A stretch of DNA of 64,000 bases from Massilia sp. ST3 (GTDB lineage Bacteria > Pseudomonadota > Gammaproteobacteria > Burkholderiales > Burkholderiaceae_D), in contig NZ_JAGPWC010000008.1 of the NCBI RefSeq assembly GCF_018119405.1, forward strand, positions 34,891-98,890. The letters are read 5' to 3'. The translations under genes and the position numbers were made by a program. Below the pieces are notes generated by a model that made no database searches, was not told the DNA's origin, and saw only the letters and a program-made list of their open reading frames with translations. Within the stretch, counting starts at the first letter, position 1, and each line of letters begins with the position of its first letter. Shown here one piece after another: positions 1-8,311 of this stretch.

Positions 1-332
1 TCGACCGCGAAGGCCTGGGTGGTGCGGGCGAACTCGGTCACCAGCATGATGTTCAGGCCGGTCTTCGGCTTGACCCCGGCGATGGCCGGCAGGTCGAGCA
101 CCTGGATGATCTGGCCGCGCAGGTTGACCACGCCCAGCACGTGCGGCGGCGCGCCTGCGACCGAGGTGATCGACGGCATGGCCACGATCTCGCGGATCTT
201 GAAGACGTTGATGCCGAACAGCTCGCTATGATCGCCGTTGTCGTCGCCGCCGAGGCGGAACAGCAGCAGCTCGAACTTGTTGGTCCCCGTCAGATTACTG
301 CGCTCGTCGACTTCTTGTTGAACCGATTTCAT
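1..332 (-). CDS. cheV: Chemotaxis protein CheV, N-terminal CheW-like part (runs off window edge)
   Basis: This is the 5' end of a gene whose remainder lies beyond base 1; about 110 codons are visible. The translation opens MKSVQQEVDERSNLTG and continues with TNKFELLLFRLG and LFGINVFKIREI, which is the characteristic start of CheV: a CheW-like coupling domain that is normally followed by a CheY-like receiver. The segment VVNLRGQIIQVLDL matches the conserved CheW core that docks to receptors and CheA. CheV couples chemoreceptors to CheA in the cytoplasm and tunes adaptation through its receiver phosphorylation. The receiver is not visible, so a plain CheW cannot be formally excluded, but the N-terminal wording is CheV-like. 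The start ATG at 332 is preceded by a GGGAA ribosome-binding sequence. Confidence 0.8.
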   Translation of the reverse strand, partial: MKSVQQEVDERSNLTGTNKFELLLFRLGGDDNGDHSELFGINVFKIREIVAMPSITSVAGAPPHVLGVVNLRGQIIQVLDLPAIAGVKPKTGLNIMLVTEFARTTQAFAV

Positions 333-735
333 GAGTTTCCCGATTGTGAAATTGTGATGCCTTCGGGAAAGCATTCTAGACGGGTCGCGCACGCTTGGGT
401 CAATACGGGCGCAAATCCGGCACAAACTCGGGACCAAGCGTTCCCAAAAAACCACGAAATATCACAGGGTCTTGTACAAGAGGCAAAAGACCGCGGTCCA
501 TGATCCGGGCATGATGATCAGAAAATCCACACCCACCCGCTATGCGAGGGCGCGGCGCCTGGGAAGCCGGTCCGGCGCGGCAAGGGCCATCCGACCGAGT
601 CCGCGCCGGAATCGGTTTTCCGTAGGGTGGACGGCTTTGCCGTCCACGCGGTGATAGATAGAGGCTCCGCTTTCGTGCCGGATGATCTCTGCGCAAACGT
701 CCACCCTACAATCGCGCCGGCAATTAAGAAGACAT
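333..735. other. Intergenic region between cheV and polB
   Basis: About 400 bp lie between the start of cheV and the end of polB. The only structure I can support is the inverted-repeat element at 622-709. I see no convincing small gene; the short open frames here lack a ribosome-binding site and have no recognisable product. The cheV promoter must lie in roughly 340-480, but I cannot assign boxes with confidence. Confidence 0.5.
622..709. repeat. Short inverted-repeat (MITE/REP-like) element, copy A
   Basis: An 88-bp element bounded by a perfect 12-bp terminal inverted repeat, GTAGGGTGGACG at 622-633 and CGTCCACCCTAC at 698-709. The left arm also folds on itself (GGACGGC-ttt-GCCGTCC, 629-645). 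Its interior shares TTTCGTGCCGGATGATCTC with the second copy at 4901-5012, so this is a dispersed family rather than a chance palindrome. It lies just beyond the 3' end of polB, where its folded RNA could act as a transcription or mRNA-stability barrier (inference). Confidence 0.8.
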
Positions 736-3117
736 TTAAAACAGCGCGCCCTGGCGGCTGGTCAGGCGCCCGAAGCGCTCGCCCAGGAAAGGCAGGATCG
801 CGTCGGCCACCGGTTCCAGCTGGCGGCTCAGGTAGTGCTCGTAGTCGACCGGCGAATGCAGGGTCTCGAGCGGCTCGGGGCCGGCCGTGGTCATCACGTA
901 GCGGATCCAGCCGCCCCTGCGGTAGATGGCCGGACGGCCCTGGCGCAGGTGGTGCTCGTCGGCCATGCGCGCGGCGCGCACGTGGGGCGGCACGTTGCGC
1001 TGGTATTCCTCGAGCGGGCGGCGCAGGCGCTTGCGGTAGACCAGCAGCGCGTCGTGCTCGCCGCGCAGGGTCGCCGCCACGTACTCGCGCACGTAGTCCT
1101 CGTAGGGCTGGCGCTTGAAGATGCGCTCGTAGAGCCCCTGCTGGAACTGCTGGGCCAGCGGGGTCCAGTCGGTGCGCACGGCTTCCAGGCCCCGGTAGAC
1201 CATCTCGTCGGCGCCGTCCGCGCCGGTGGCCAGGCCTGCGTAGCGCTTCTTGCTGCCCTCGTCCGAGCCGCGCACGGTCGGCATCAGGAAGCGCCGGAAG
1301 TGCACGTCGTACTCCAGCTCCAGCGCGCTTTCCAGCCCCAGCTCCTCGCGCAAGTGGCTGCGCCACCAGGCGTTGACGTGCTCCACCAGCGCGCGGCCGA
1401 TGCGCTCGGCGTCATGGTCGGTGTGGGCGCGGCCCAGCCAGACGAAGGTGGAATCGGTGTCGCCGTAGATCACCTGGTAGCCCTGCTCCTCGATCAGGGC
1501 GCGGGTGCGGTGCATGATCTCGTGCCCGCGCATCGTGATGGACGAGGCCAGGCGCGGGTCGAAGAAGCGGCAGCCGGTGGTGCCCAGCACGCCATAGAAG
1601 GCGTTCATGATGATCTTCAGGGCCTGCGACAGCGGCGCGTTGCCTTCGCGCTTGGCGGCCTCGCGTCCGGCCCAGACCTGGGTCACGATCCCCGGCAGGC
1701 AGTGCCGGGTGCGCGAGAAGCGCCCGCCGCGAAAGCCTGGCACGGTCGCTTCCTCGGGTTCGCGCAAGCCTTCGACCAGGCCCACGGGGTCGATCAGGAA
1801 GGTGCGGATGATCGACGGGTACAAGCTCTTGTAGTCAAGCACCAGCACCGAGTCGTACAGGCCGGAGCGGGAATCCATCACGAAGCCGCCCGGGCTGTCG
1901 GCGCCCGGCACGTCGCCGATGTTTGGCGCCACGTGGCCCTGGCGGTGCATGACCGGCATGTAGAGGTGCTCGAAGGCCGCCACCGAGCCGCCGCTACGAT
2001 CGGCAGCCAGCCCGGTCACGCTGGCGCGCTCCAGCAGGAAGGCCATGACCCCGGTCCTGGCGAAGATGCGCGTGACCAGTTCGCAGTCCTTCAGGTTGTA
2101 GCGCGCCAGCTTCGGCTTGTCCTCGGCGAACATGCGGTCGATCTCGTCCATCCGGTCGAAAGGATTGTCGATCGCCTTGCCCTCGCCGAGCAGCGACTGC
2201 GACACGCTCTCCAGGCTGAAGGAGGGAAAACTCCAGGTAGCCGAGCGCAAGGCCTCGATGCCGTCGATGACCAGGCGTCCGGCGATGCCGACGAAGTAGT
2301 GCTCGTGGCCGCCACGGTCTTCGCGCCATTCGAGGGCGCTGCCGTCGCGGCCCAGCCTGAGCGGCCGGTTGAAGCGGTCGGCGTGCTTCTGCAGCACGCG
2401 CAGGTCGAACTGGACCACGTTCCAGCCGATCAGGGCGTCGGGATCGTGGCGCGCGAACCAGGCTTCCAGCCGGTCGAGCAGCTCGGGGCGCGTGGCGCAG
2501 TATTCGAGCGCGAAGTCGACACCGGAGGCGTCCCCATTGGGAGGCCCCAGCATGTAGACCTGGCGCTGGCCGCAGCCCTCCAGTGCGATCGAATACAGGT
2601 CGCCCTGGAAGGTGGTTTCGATGTCGAGCGAGACGGTGCGCAGCTGCGGACGGTAGCCGGGCGCCGGCTTGAGCTGGGCGTCCAGCACCAGCCGCGCATC
2701 GTCACTCTCCCGGCCAGCGAAGGCGACGGGCGCCGTGATGAAGCGCTCCATCAGGTAGCGCTCGGGCGGACGGACGTCGGCCTCGTAAAGCGCGATGCCG
2801 TGCTCGCGCAGGCGCTTTTCCAGGCGCAGCAGCTGGCGGTAGTGGCGGCAGTACAGGCCCAGCACGGAACGGTGCTGGAAGTCGGTCAGCGCCAGTGGCC
2901 GCAGCTGCCAGCCTGTTTCCCTTGCCAGCAGCTGCTCCACCGCGCCGCCCAGCTCGGCCGCCACGAAGGCGACCGGGGTCTGGGCCGGCAGGCGCACGCG
3001 GCATGGACCGTCGTCGGTGGCCAGCCAGAACTCGACTTCGCAGCCGGCGTCGGCGTCGCGCCAGTGGCGGGTCAGCAGGAAGCCCTGCCGCAAGCCGGGG
3101 CTGGGTGCGGCCTCCAT
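736..3117 (-). CDS. polB: DNA polymerase II (family B)
   Basis: A 793-residue family B DNA polymerase, close to the 783 residues of Escherichia coli Pol II. The exonuclease motifs are intact: Exo I DIET at about 165-168, Exo II GWNVVQFD at about 231-238, and Exo III YNLKDC at about 340. Polymerase motif A is DYKSLYPS (about 428-435), motif B is KIIMNAFYGVLG (about 501) and motif C is YGDTDS (about 551). Pol II is a proofreading polymerase used in SOS-associated replication restart and lesion bypass. The open frame extends further upstream, but that part lies on top of the DUF455 gene. The chosen ATG at 3117 shares one base with the DUF455 stop codon (TGATG), a typical sign of translational coupling. 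I see no LexA box close by, and the promoter is presumably upstream of the DUF455 gene. Confidence 0.95.
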   Translation of the reverse strand: MEAAPSPGLRQGFLLTRHWRDADAGCEVEFWLATDDGPCRVRLPAQTPVAFVAAELGGAVEQLLARETGWQLRPLALTDFQHRSVLGLYCRHYRQLLRLEKRLREHGIALYEADVRPPERYLMERFITAPVAFAGRESDDARLVLDAQLKPAPGYRPQLRTVSLDIETTFQGDLYSIALEGCGQRQVYMLGPPNGDASGVDFALEYCATRPELLDRLEAWFARHDPDALIGWNVVQFDLRVLQKHADRFNRPLRLGRDGSALEWREDRGGHEHYFVGIAGRLVIDGIEALRSATWSFPSFSLESVSQSLLGEGKAIDNPFDRMDEIDRMFAEDKPKLARYNLKDCELVTRIFARTGVMAFLLERASVTGLAADRSGGSVAAFEHLYMPVMHRQGHVAPNIGDVPGADSPGGFVMDSRSGLYDSVLVLDYKSLYPSIIRTFLIDPVGLVEGLREPEEATVPGFRGGRFSRTRHCLPGIVTQVWAGREAAKREGNAPLSQALKIIMNAFYGVLGTTGCRFFDPRLASSITMRGHEIMHRTRALIEEQGYQVIYGDTDSTFVWLGRAHTDHDAERIGRALVEHVNAWWRSHLREELGLESALELEYDVHFRRFLMPTVRGSDEGSKKRYAGLATGADGADEMVYRGLEAVRTDWTPLAQQFQQGLYERIFKRQPYEDYVREYVAATLRGEHDALLVYRKRLRRPLEEYQRNVPPHVRAARMADEHHLRQGRPAIYRRGGWIRYVMTTAGPEPLETLHSPVDYEHYLSRQLEPVADAILPFLGERFGRLTSRQGALF

Positions 3118-3917
3118 CAGGTGTAGCGCCGCAGTTCGGCCTCGCTGAAGCCGGCCTGGCGGCGCGCCTCGAGGTTGAACGGCCCCTTCAGCACCGGTGC
3201 CTTGTAGCGCACGGTGAGCTCGTCGTAGGTGGGCAGCGGGTCGAGTCCGCGCTCCGCGCACAGGTAGAAATACCAGCGGTTGCCGATCTCGACGTGTCCG
3301 ACCTCGTCCGCCAGCAGGCGGTCCAGGATGGCCGCGGCCGCGGCGTCGCCGGCCTGGGCCAGCTTGGCGCGCAGTGGCGGGATCGCGTCCAGGCCGCGCG
3401 CCTCCATGGTGCGCGGCACCAGCGCCATGCGCGCCAGCACGTCGCCGCTGGTCTTGCCGACCATTTCCCACAGGCTGTCGTGGCCGGTGAAATCGCCGTA
3501 GCGGTAGCCAAGAGTGGCCAGGTGGGCGTCCAGCATCAGGAAATGCAGCGACTCCTCGTGGGCGACGCGCAGCCAGTCGGTGTAATAGTCGTCCGGCATG
3601 CCCGGGAAGCGCCACACGGCGTCCAGCGCCAGGTTGATGGCATTGAATTCGATGTGGGCCAGCGCGTGCACCAGCATGGCGCGCCCCTCGACCGTGACCA
3701 TCGAGCGGCGGCCCACCAGCCGCGGCGGCACCAGCTCCGGCCGCGCCGGGCGTCCGGGCACGGGACCTGAGGGGCCCAGGCTTGCCGCGCTATCGATCCG
3801 CACGGCGCCTTGGGCATGCGCGCGCGCCATGGCGGCCACGCCGGCGGCCTTGGCGGCGGGGTCGGTCTCAAGCAAACAGTGCAGCGCGCAAGCGCGGAGC
3901 TCGATGGAGCGCTCCAT
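3117..3917 (-). CDS. DUF455 family ferritin-like protein
   Basis: A 266-residue cytoplasmic protein of the DUF455 family, predicted to form a ferritin-like four-helix bundle. Helices carrying metal-ligand-like residues are visible: HALAHIEFNAINLALD, HEESLHFLML and LLADEVGHVEIGNRWYF, that is, E and H residues spaced as ExxH pairs of di-iron carboxylate proteins. The biochemical role of the family is not established; a di-iron oxidase or hydroxylase activity is an inference from the fold. The gene precedes polB with a one-base overlap of stop and start codons, so the two are probably one transcript. Why a ferritin-like protein should be coupled to a repair polymerase is not explained by the sequence. 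Confidence 0.8.
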   Translation of the reverse strand: MERSIELRACALHCLLETDPAAKAAGVAAMARAHAQGAVRIDSAASLGPSGPVPGRPARPELVPPRLVGRRSMVTVEGRAMLVHALAHIEFNAINLALDAVWRFPGMPDDYYTDWLRVAHEESLHFLMLDAHLATLGYRYGDFTGHDSLWEMVGKTSGDVLARMALVPRTMEARGLDAIPPLRAKLAQAGDAAAAAILDRLLADEVGHVEIGNRWYFYLCAERGLDPLPTYDELTVRYKAPVLKGPFNLEARRQAGFSEAELRRYT

Positions 3918-4171
3918 GGGAAAACCTGGTCGGGAAAACCATGCAGTTTACCAAATCCGCGCGCCGGGTTCGAGCGCTGTCGTTGCGCTTCGCGTATGCA
4001 TGCCGCCGCTGCCGCAAGCCGCCACAGTCCCCCCCGTGGTGGGGGAAGAAATCCGTGGTCGCCCTGACTAGACTACGTCCTGCCAGCCTGCCGCCGCCGC
4101 CGTCGATCCGATGCGCGGCGCCGGACAGGCCGCGCCAAGCACCCGTGCAACCCTCATTACCGGACACTCTC

Positions 4172-4876
4172 ATGGATATTCTCGATTCCGTCATCGAAGC
4201 GCGCCAGGCGAAGCTTCGCAAATCCGCCCTGTGCACCTACCTGGCCGACGCCGCCATCCCTCCCTACCAGCGCCTGTCCTTCGTTCCGGCCATGATGTTC
4301 TTCACGATGGGCTTCAAGGACATGCTGGCCGCCCTGCGCGACGAACGCGACGACTCGCCCCTGCAACAAAGCGTGCACCAGCACTGCGACGAGGACGCCT
4401 TCCACTGGCAGTGGTACCTGGAAGACCTGGCGCGCATCGAGCATGGGCGCCGCCTGCTGGGTGTGCCGCCGGCCCAGGCCTTTACCGAAGTCTGGGCGCC
4501 GACCAACTACGCCACCCGCGAGGTGGTCTATCACGCCATCTTCCTGGCCAAGACCCACCGCACGCCTTTCCTGCGCATGGCCATCATCGATGCCCTGGAA
4601 GCCACCTTCGCCTGCTTCAACGAGCCGATGTACCGCCTGGTGGGCGAGCTCGGCCTGTATGAGGAGCTGCACTACTTCGGCAAGGTGCACGAGCATGCCG
4701 AGGCGAACCATGCCAAGGACCAGGATGGCGTGGAAGGGACGGGCTACCTGCTGCGGGTCGGCGAGTTCGAGACGGCCGTGGGGCTGGTGAACGAGCTGTT
4801 CGACGTGTTCGAAGGGATGTTCGACTGCTGGTACCGGGCCGGGACGGAAGAAGTGGCGCTGCCGCTGGCGGCTTGA
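4172..4876 (+). CDS. Heme-oxygenase/TenA-fold-like helical protein, function unknown
   Basis: A 234-residue, mostly helical soluble protein with no signal peptide. Several His/Glu-rich helices are visible: HQHCDEDAFHWQWYLEDL near residue 70, TFACFNEPMYRL near residue 145, and ELHYFGKVHEHAEANH near residue 165. This pattern is reminiscent of heme-oxygenase-like or TenA-like folds, including di-metal oxidases of that superfamily, but I cannot name the family firmly. The ATG at 4172 starts the well-conserved-looking helical sequence; a longer in-frame extension upstream reads through low-complexity sequence and is probably not translated. No clear ribosome-binding site precedes it. It stands alone, followed by a repeat element and the flagellin gene. 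Confidence 0.55.
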   Translation: MDILDSVIEARQAKLRKSALCTYLADAAIPPYQRLSFVPAMMFFTMGFKDMLAALRDERDDSPLQQSVHQHCDEDAFHWQWYLEDLARIEHGRRLLGVPPAQAFTEVWAPTNYATREVVYHAIFLAKTHRTPFLRMAIIDALEATFACFNEPMYRLVGELGLYEELHYFGKVHEHAEANHAKDQDGVEGTGYLLRVGEFETAVGLVNELFDVFEGMFDCWYRAGTEEVALPLAA

Positions 4877-4900
4877 CAATATAGCAATCGGGAATTGGTG

Positions 4901-5012
4901 GTAGGGTCGGCGGCTTGGCCGCCGACGCGGTGCTCGTTACCGGCGCCGCTTTCGTGCCGGATGATCTCGCTACAAACTTTCACCGCGTCGGCGGCGGAGC
5001 CGCCAACCCTAC
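4901..5012. repeat. Short inverted-repeat (MITE/REP-like) element, copy B
   Basis: A 112-bp element with 32-base terminal arms that pair with about three mismatches. The left arm begins GTAGGGTCGGCGGCTTGG (4901) and the right arm ends GCCGCCAACCCTAC (5012). The interior contains TTTCGTGCCGGATGATCTC, identical to the interior of the copy at 622-709. It lies between the helical-protein gene and the flagellin promoter region, so it may isolate the two transcription units. Confidence 0.8.
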
Positions 5013-5030
5013 GCCGATGTCAAAAGAGCA

Positions 5031-5055
5031 TCAATGCAGCTTGTGTCACCGACAA
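5031..5055 (+). promoter_or_regulatory. Weak candidate sigma-28 (FliA) promoter for flagellin
   Basis: ACCGACAA at 5048-5055 matches the FliA -10 consensus GCCGATAA at six of eight positions. A TCAA at 5031-5034 stands 13 bases upstream, where the consensus is TAAA at about 15. The fit is only partial, but flagellin genes are normally FliA-dependent and no better match exists in the upstream region. Confidence 0.3.
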
Positions 5056-5174
5056 GAAAAAATATTTAAAAAAATTTCTGCATGGCACTTAATGCCCAAA
5101 GGAAAGTGGTCGCCTTGTACTGGTGAGGGCGAGTGAACGCACTCACCAACTACTCACTAGGAAAGAGCCTAATC

Positions 5175-6026
5175 ATGCTGAGCCTGCACACCAACAACGC
5201 TGCCCTGTCGGCACAAAACTCGATCTCCCGCACCCAGAGCAACCTGTCGACCTCGATGACCCGCCTGTCGACCGGCTACCGCGTCAACTCGGCAATGGAC
5301 GACGCCGCCGGCCTGCAGATCGCCAGCCGCCTGAAGGCCCAGACCTCGGGCATGACCGTGGCAATGCGCAACACCCAGAACTCGACCTCGATGCTGCAGA
5401 CCGCCGAAGGCGCGCTGGACGAAGTCGGCAACATGCTGGTCCGCATGAAGGACCTGGCCACCCAGGCAGCCGACGCTTCGTCGACCGCCAGCGACAAGAC
5501 CGCGATGCAGTCGGAATACGACGCACTGGGCCTGGAACTGAAGAACATCCTGCAAAACACCACCTTCGCCGGCACCAAGCTGCTGGTCGGCGGTACCGTC
5601 GCTTCGTCGATGACCTTCCAGATCGGCGCCTCGTCGAGCGAGACCATGGCCGTCAACCTGGGCGCCGACATGGGCTCGATGGTCACCGATGTGACCGCCG
5701 CCACCGCGAACTACACCGCAGCCACCACCGGTACCGAGCTGACCGCTACCGCCAATGCATCGATCGCCAAGCTGGAAACCGCGCTGAACTCGGTCAACAA
5801 GGTGCGTTCGGGCCTGGGCGCCGCGGCCAACCGCCTCGAGCACGTGTACAACAACCTGTCGAACATCAGCACCAACAGCAAGGCCGCCACCGGCCTGATC
5901 ATGGACGTCGACTTCGCGACCGAAAGCGCGAACATGACCTCCAGCCAGATGCTGCTGCAAGCCGGCACCGCGATGCTCAAGCAGTCGAACAGCATGTCCT
6001 CGATGGTCATGTCGCTCCTGCAATAA
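5175..6026 (+). CDS. Flagellin (lateral-type, short central domain)
   Basis: A 283-residue flagellin, the structural subunit of the flagellar filament, exported by the flagellar type III apparatus. The N-terminal D0/D1 region ([40 protein letters not shown]) and the C-terminal D1/D0 region ([20 protein letters not shown], ending [10 protein letters not shown]) are conserved. The central surface-exposed part, about residues 140-210, is short and Ala/Thr-rich. The opening MLSLHTNN and the length resemble lateral (LafA-type) flagellins more than the longer FliC. The ATG at 5175 follows an AGGAAAGAG ribosome-binding sequence. The 5' leader can form a hairpin (TGGTGAG 5121-5127 with CTCACCA 5142-5148). 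No chaperone, FliD or other flagellar genes lie nearby, so this may be one of several flagellin copies. Confidence 0.9.
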   Translation: MLSLHTNNAALSAQNSISRTQSNLSTSMTRLSTGYRVNSAMDDAAGLQIASRLKAQTSGMTVAMRNTQNSTSMLQTAEGALDEVGNMLVRMKDLATQAADASSTASDKTAMQSEYDALGLELKNILQNTTFAGTKLLVGGTVASSMTFQIGASSSETMAVNLGADMGSMVTDVTAATANYTAATTGTELTATANASIAKLETALNSVNKVRSGLGAAANRLEHVYNNLSNISTNSKAATGLIMDVDFATESANMTSSQMLLQAGTAMLKQSNSMSSMVMSLLQ

Positions 6027-6065
6027 TCGCAGTATCCCGCCGGGGACCCGCGTCCCCGTCTCGCC

Positions 6066-6097
6066 AGGGCCAGCCTTCGGGCTGGCCTTGTGCTTTC
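6066..6097 (+). terminator. Rho-independent-like terminator after flagellin
   Basis: A perfect 8-bp stem GGCCAGCC-TTCG-GGCTGGCC (6068-6087) closed by the very stable UUCG tetraloop is followed by a T-rich stretch (ttgtgcttt). It lies 41 bp after the flagellin stop codon and before the next gene on the same strand, which fits the high expression expected of flagellin. Confidence 0.75.
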
Positions 6098-6178
6098 GGG
6101 GCCGCGCAAGCCTGCGACACCCGCCGCCAGTCGCTGCTAGCATGTCAGGACGTGCGACCAGAAGACTGGCGGCTTGCC

Positions 6179-8308
6179 ATGCTGTCCCGCTCTCATCCCG
6201 ACGTCCAGCAGCGCCTGGACGAGCTGCTCGAACACCTTCCCGCGGGCGTGGTCGTCCACGGCGAGGACGGGCGCATCCTGTCCGCCAACCGCATGGCCGC
6301 GCGGCTGCTCGACCGCAGTATCGCCTTGCTGGTCGGCACCGAATCCGCCACCACGGCATGGACCTTCGTCCGCGACGACGGCTCGCCCATGCCCGAGGCG
6401 GAGTATCCGGTCAATCTCATCCTCAAGGACGGCAAACCGCTGTCGCACCACGTGGTCGGCATGCGCCGCGCAGGCCACGCCAGCATCCGTTGGCTGATCT
6501 GCAACGCCTATCCGGAACGCGACGCCAACGATCGCATCGTCCGCGTCGTGGTCTGCTTCACCGACTGCACCGCTCTCAAGCGGGCCCAGCGCAAAGCCCA
6601 GAAATCCGAGGAACGCATGCAACTCGTTCTGCGCGGCTCGACCGACGCATCCTGGGACTGGGACCTGCGCACTGGCGAGGTCTATTACTCCGAGCGCTGG
6701 TGGGAAATGCTGGGCCATGCGCCGGATTCCCTGCCATCCACGCCAGAGACGGCGATGGGGTTGATCCATCCCGAAGATCTTGGGCGCATGCACGCCTTTA
6801 TCGCCCAGCTGCTCAAGGAGCCGCGCGAGCGCTACAGTATCGAATTCCGCCTGCGTCACAAGGACGGCCATTACGTGCCCGTGCTGGCGCGCGGCTTCGT
6901 GACGCGCGACGCCGACGGCAGGCCGCTGCGCCTGTCCGGCACCAACACCGACCTGACCGAACGCAAGGCAGCCGAGCAGCGCATCTACGAGCTGGCCTAC
7001 TTCGACCCGCTCACCGGCTTGTCCAACCGCCGCTACCTGATCGAGCAGCTCGGCACCAGCCTGGCGCGGGCCCGCCGGCTCGACGAATACGGCGCCCTGA
7101 TCTTTATCGACCTCGACAATTTCAAGCTGCTCAACGACACCCTGGGCCACGACGTCGGCGACCAGCTCCTCAAGCAGGTGGCGGCGCGCCTGCGCGGCGT
7201 CCTGCGCGCCAGCGACCACTTGTCGCGCCTGGGAGGCGACGAGTTCGTGGTGGTGCTGGAAGACCTGGGTTCCTGTCCCGACGAGGCGGCCGCCGAGACG
7301 GAGAGCGTGGCCACCAAGATCCTGCACGCCCTGGACCGGCCCTTCCGCCTGGGCGCGCACACCGCCTCGACCACGCCCAGCATCGGCATCACCATGTATG
7401 ACGGCGAGCCGACCGCCATCGACACCCTGCTCAAGCAGGCCGACCTGGCCATGTACCGCGCCAAGGCCGAGGGCCGCAACACGGCGCGTTTTTTCGAAAC
7501 CAGCATGCAGTCGGCGGCCGACCGCCAGGCGGCGCTGGAAACCTGCCTGCGCAGCGGGCTGGCGGAACAGGAATTCGTGCTCTACTGTCAACCGCAGTTC
7601 GGCCGCGACGGCTTGCTGAACGGGGCCGAAGCCCTGGTGCGCTGGGACCGCGGCGACCTGGGCATGGTGCCGCCCGGCGAGTTCATCGGCCTGGCCGAAG
7701 CCACCGGCCTGATCGCGCCGCTCGGCCGCCACGTGCTGGAACAGGGTTGCCGCCTGCTGGCCCGCTGGCAGGCCGACCCGGCGCTCGAAGGCTTGAAACT
7801 GGCCGTCAACGTCAGCGTCCACCAGATGCGCGACCCCGACTTCCCCGACACCGTGGCCGAGGTGCTGGCCGCCACTGGCGCGCCGGCGCAATGCCTGACC
7901 CTCGAGATCACCGAGAGCGTATTCGCGGAAAACCTGCCGGAGCTGATCGACCGCATGCACCGGCTGCGCGCCCTGGGCGTGCGCTTCTCGCTCGACGATT
8001 TCGGCACCGGCTACTCCTCGCTTGCCTACCTGCGCCGCTTTCCGCTGGCGGCGCTCAAGATCGACCGCTCCTTCGTGCACGACGCCCATGCCGACCGCGG
8101 CGCGGCCGCCATCGTCGAAGCCATCGTCACCCTGGCGCGCAAGCTCGGCCTGGACATCGTCGCCGAGGGCGTCGAGCTGGACGCCCAGCGCCGCTTCCTG
8201 GATCACTGCGGCTGCGACTCCCTCCAGGGCTACCTGCTCGGCTCGCCGATGCCGGTGGCCCAGTTCGAACGCCGCTACGGCCAGGCCGTCGGCGCCGGCC
8301 ACGCTTGA
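6179..8308 (+). CDS. PAS-PAS-GGDEF-EAL c-di-GMP turnover protein
   Basis: A 709-residue cytoplasmic signalling protein with no membrane segments. Two PAS domains (about residues 10-135 and 145-265, the second ending in a PAC motif NTDLTERK) precede a GGDEF domain and an EAL domain. The diguanylate cyclase signature GGDEF is intact at 352-356, and an RxxD inhibitory site (RASD, 343-346) stands exactly five residues before it. The EAL motif (484-486), the EITESVF segment and [10 protein letters not shown] are intact, so c-di-GMP phosphodiesterase activity is expected. Which activity dominates cannot be decided from sequence. Sensing is presumably through the PAS ligands. The gene has its own start after the flagellin terminator. 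The stop lies three bases from the stop of the convergent response-regulator gene. Confidence 0.9.
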   Translation: MLSRSHPDVQQRLDELLEHLPAGVVVHGEDGRILSANRMAARLLDRSIALLVGTESATTAWTFVRDDGSPMPEAEYPVNLILKDGKPLSHHVVGMRRAGHASIRWLICNAYPERDANDRIVRVVVCFTDCTALKRAQRKAQKSEERMQLVLRGSTDASWDWDLRTGEVYYSERWWEMLGHAPDSLPSTPETAMGLIHPEDLGRMHAFIAQLLKEPRERYSIEFRLRHKDGHYVPVLARGFVTRDADGRPLRLSGTNTDLTERKAAEQRIYELAYFDPLTGLSNRRYLIEQLGTSLARARRLDEYGALIFIDLDNFKLLNDTLGHDVGDQLLKQVAARLRGVLRASDHLSRLGGDEFVVVLEDLGSCPDEAAAETESVATKILHALDRPFRLGAHTASTTPSIGITMYDGEPTAIDTLLKQADLAMYRAKAEGRNTARFFETSMQSAADRQAALETCLRSGLAEQEFVLYCQPQFGRDGLLNGAEALVRWDRGDLGMVPPGEFIGLAEATGLIAPLGRHVLEQGCRLLARWQADPALEGLKLAVNVSVHQMRDPDFPDTVAEVLAATGAPAQCLTLEITESVFAENLPELIDRMHRLRALGVRFSLDDFGTGYSSLAYLRRFPLAALKIDRSFVHDAHADRGAAAIVEAIVTLARKLGLDIVAEGVELDAQRRFLDHCGCDSLQGYLLGSPMPVAQFERRYGQAVGAGHA

Positions 8309-8311
8309 CGC

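Noticed and set aside
472..654. A short frame beginning MYKRQ after a TTG codon.
   Set aside because: It has no ribosome-binding site and reads into the palindromic element at 622-709. The nearby bases do not match a transposon mosaic end.
682..3126. An open frame of more than 800 codons antisense to polB.
   Set aside because: It mirrors polB codon structure in a GC-rich genome, has no ribosome-binding site and no recognisable domain, while polB itself has all family motifs.
5083..5096. A sigma-54-like TGGCACTTAATGCC before flagellin.
   Set aside because: The GG and GC elements are 10 bp apart, two short of the required 12, so it would not fit the -24/-12 spacing.
5123..8308. One uninterrupted frame from the flagellin region into the GGDEF-EAL protein, suggesting a fusion.
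   Set aside because: The part over flagellin is a different frame from flagellin and is non-sensical. A terminator and a fresh start at 6179 separate the two genes.
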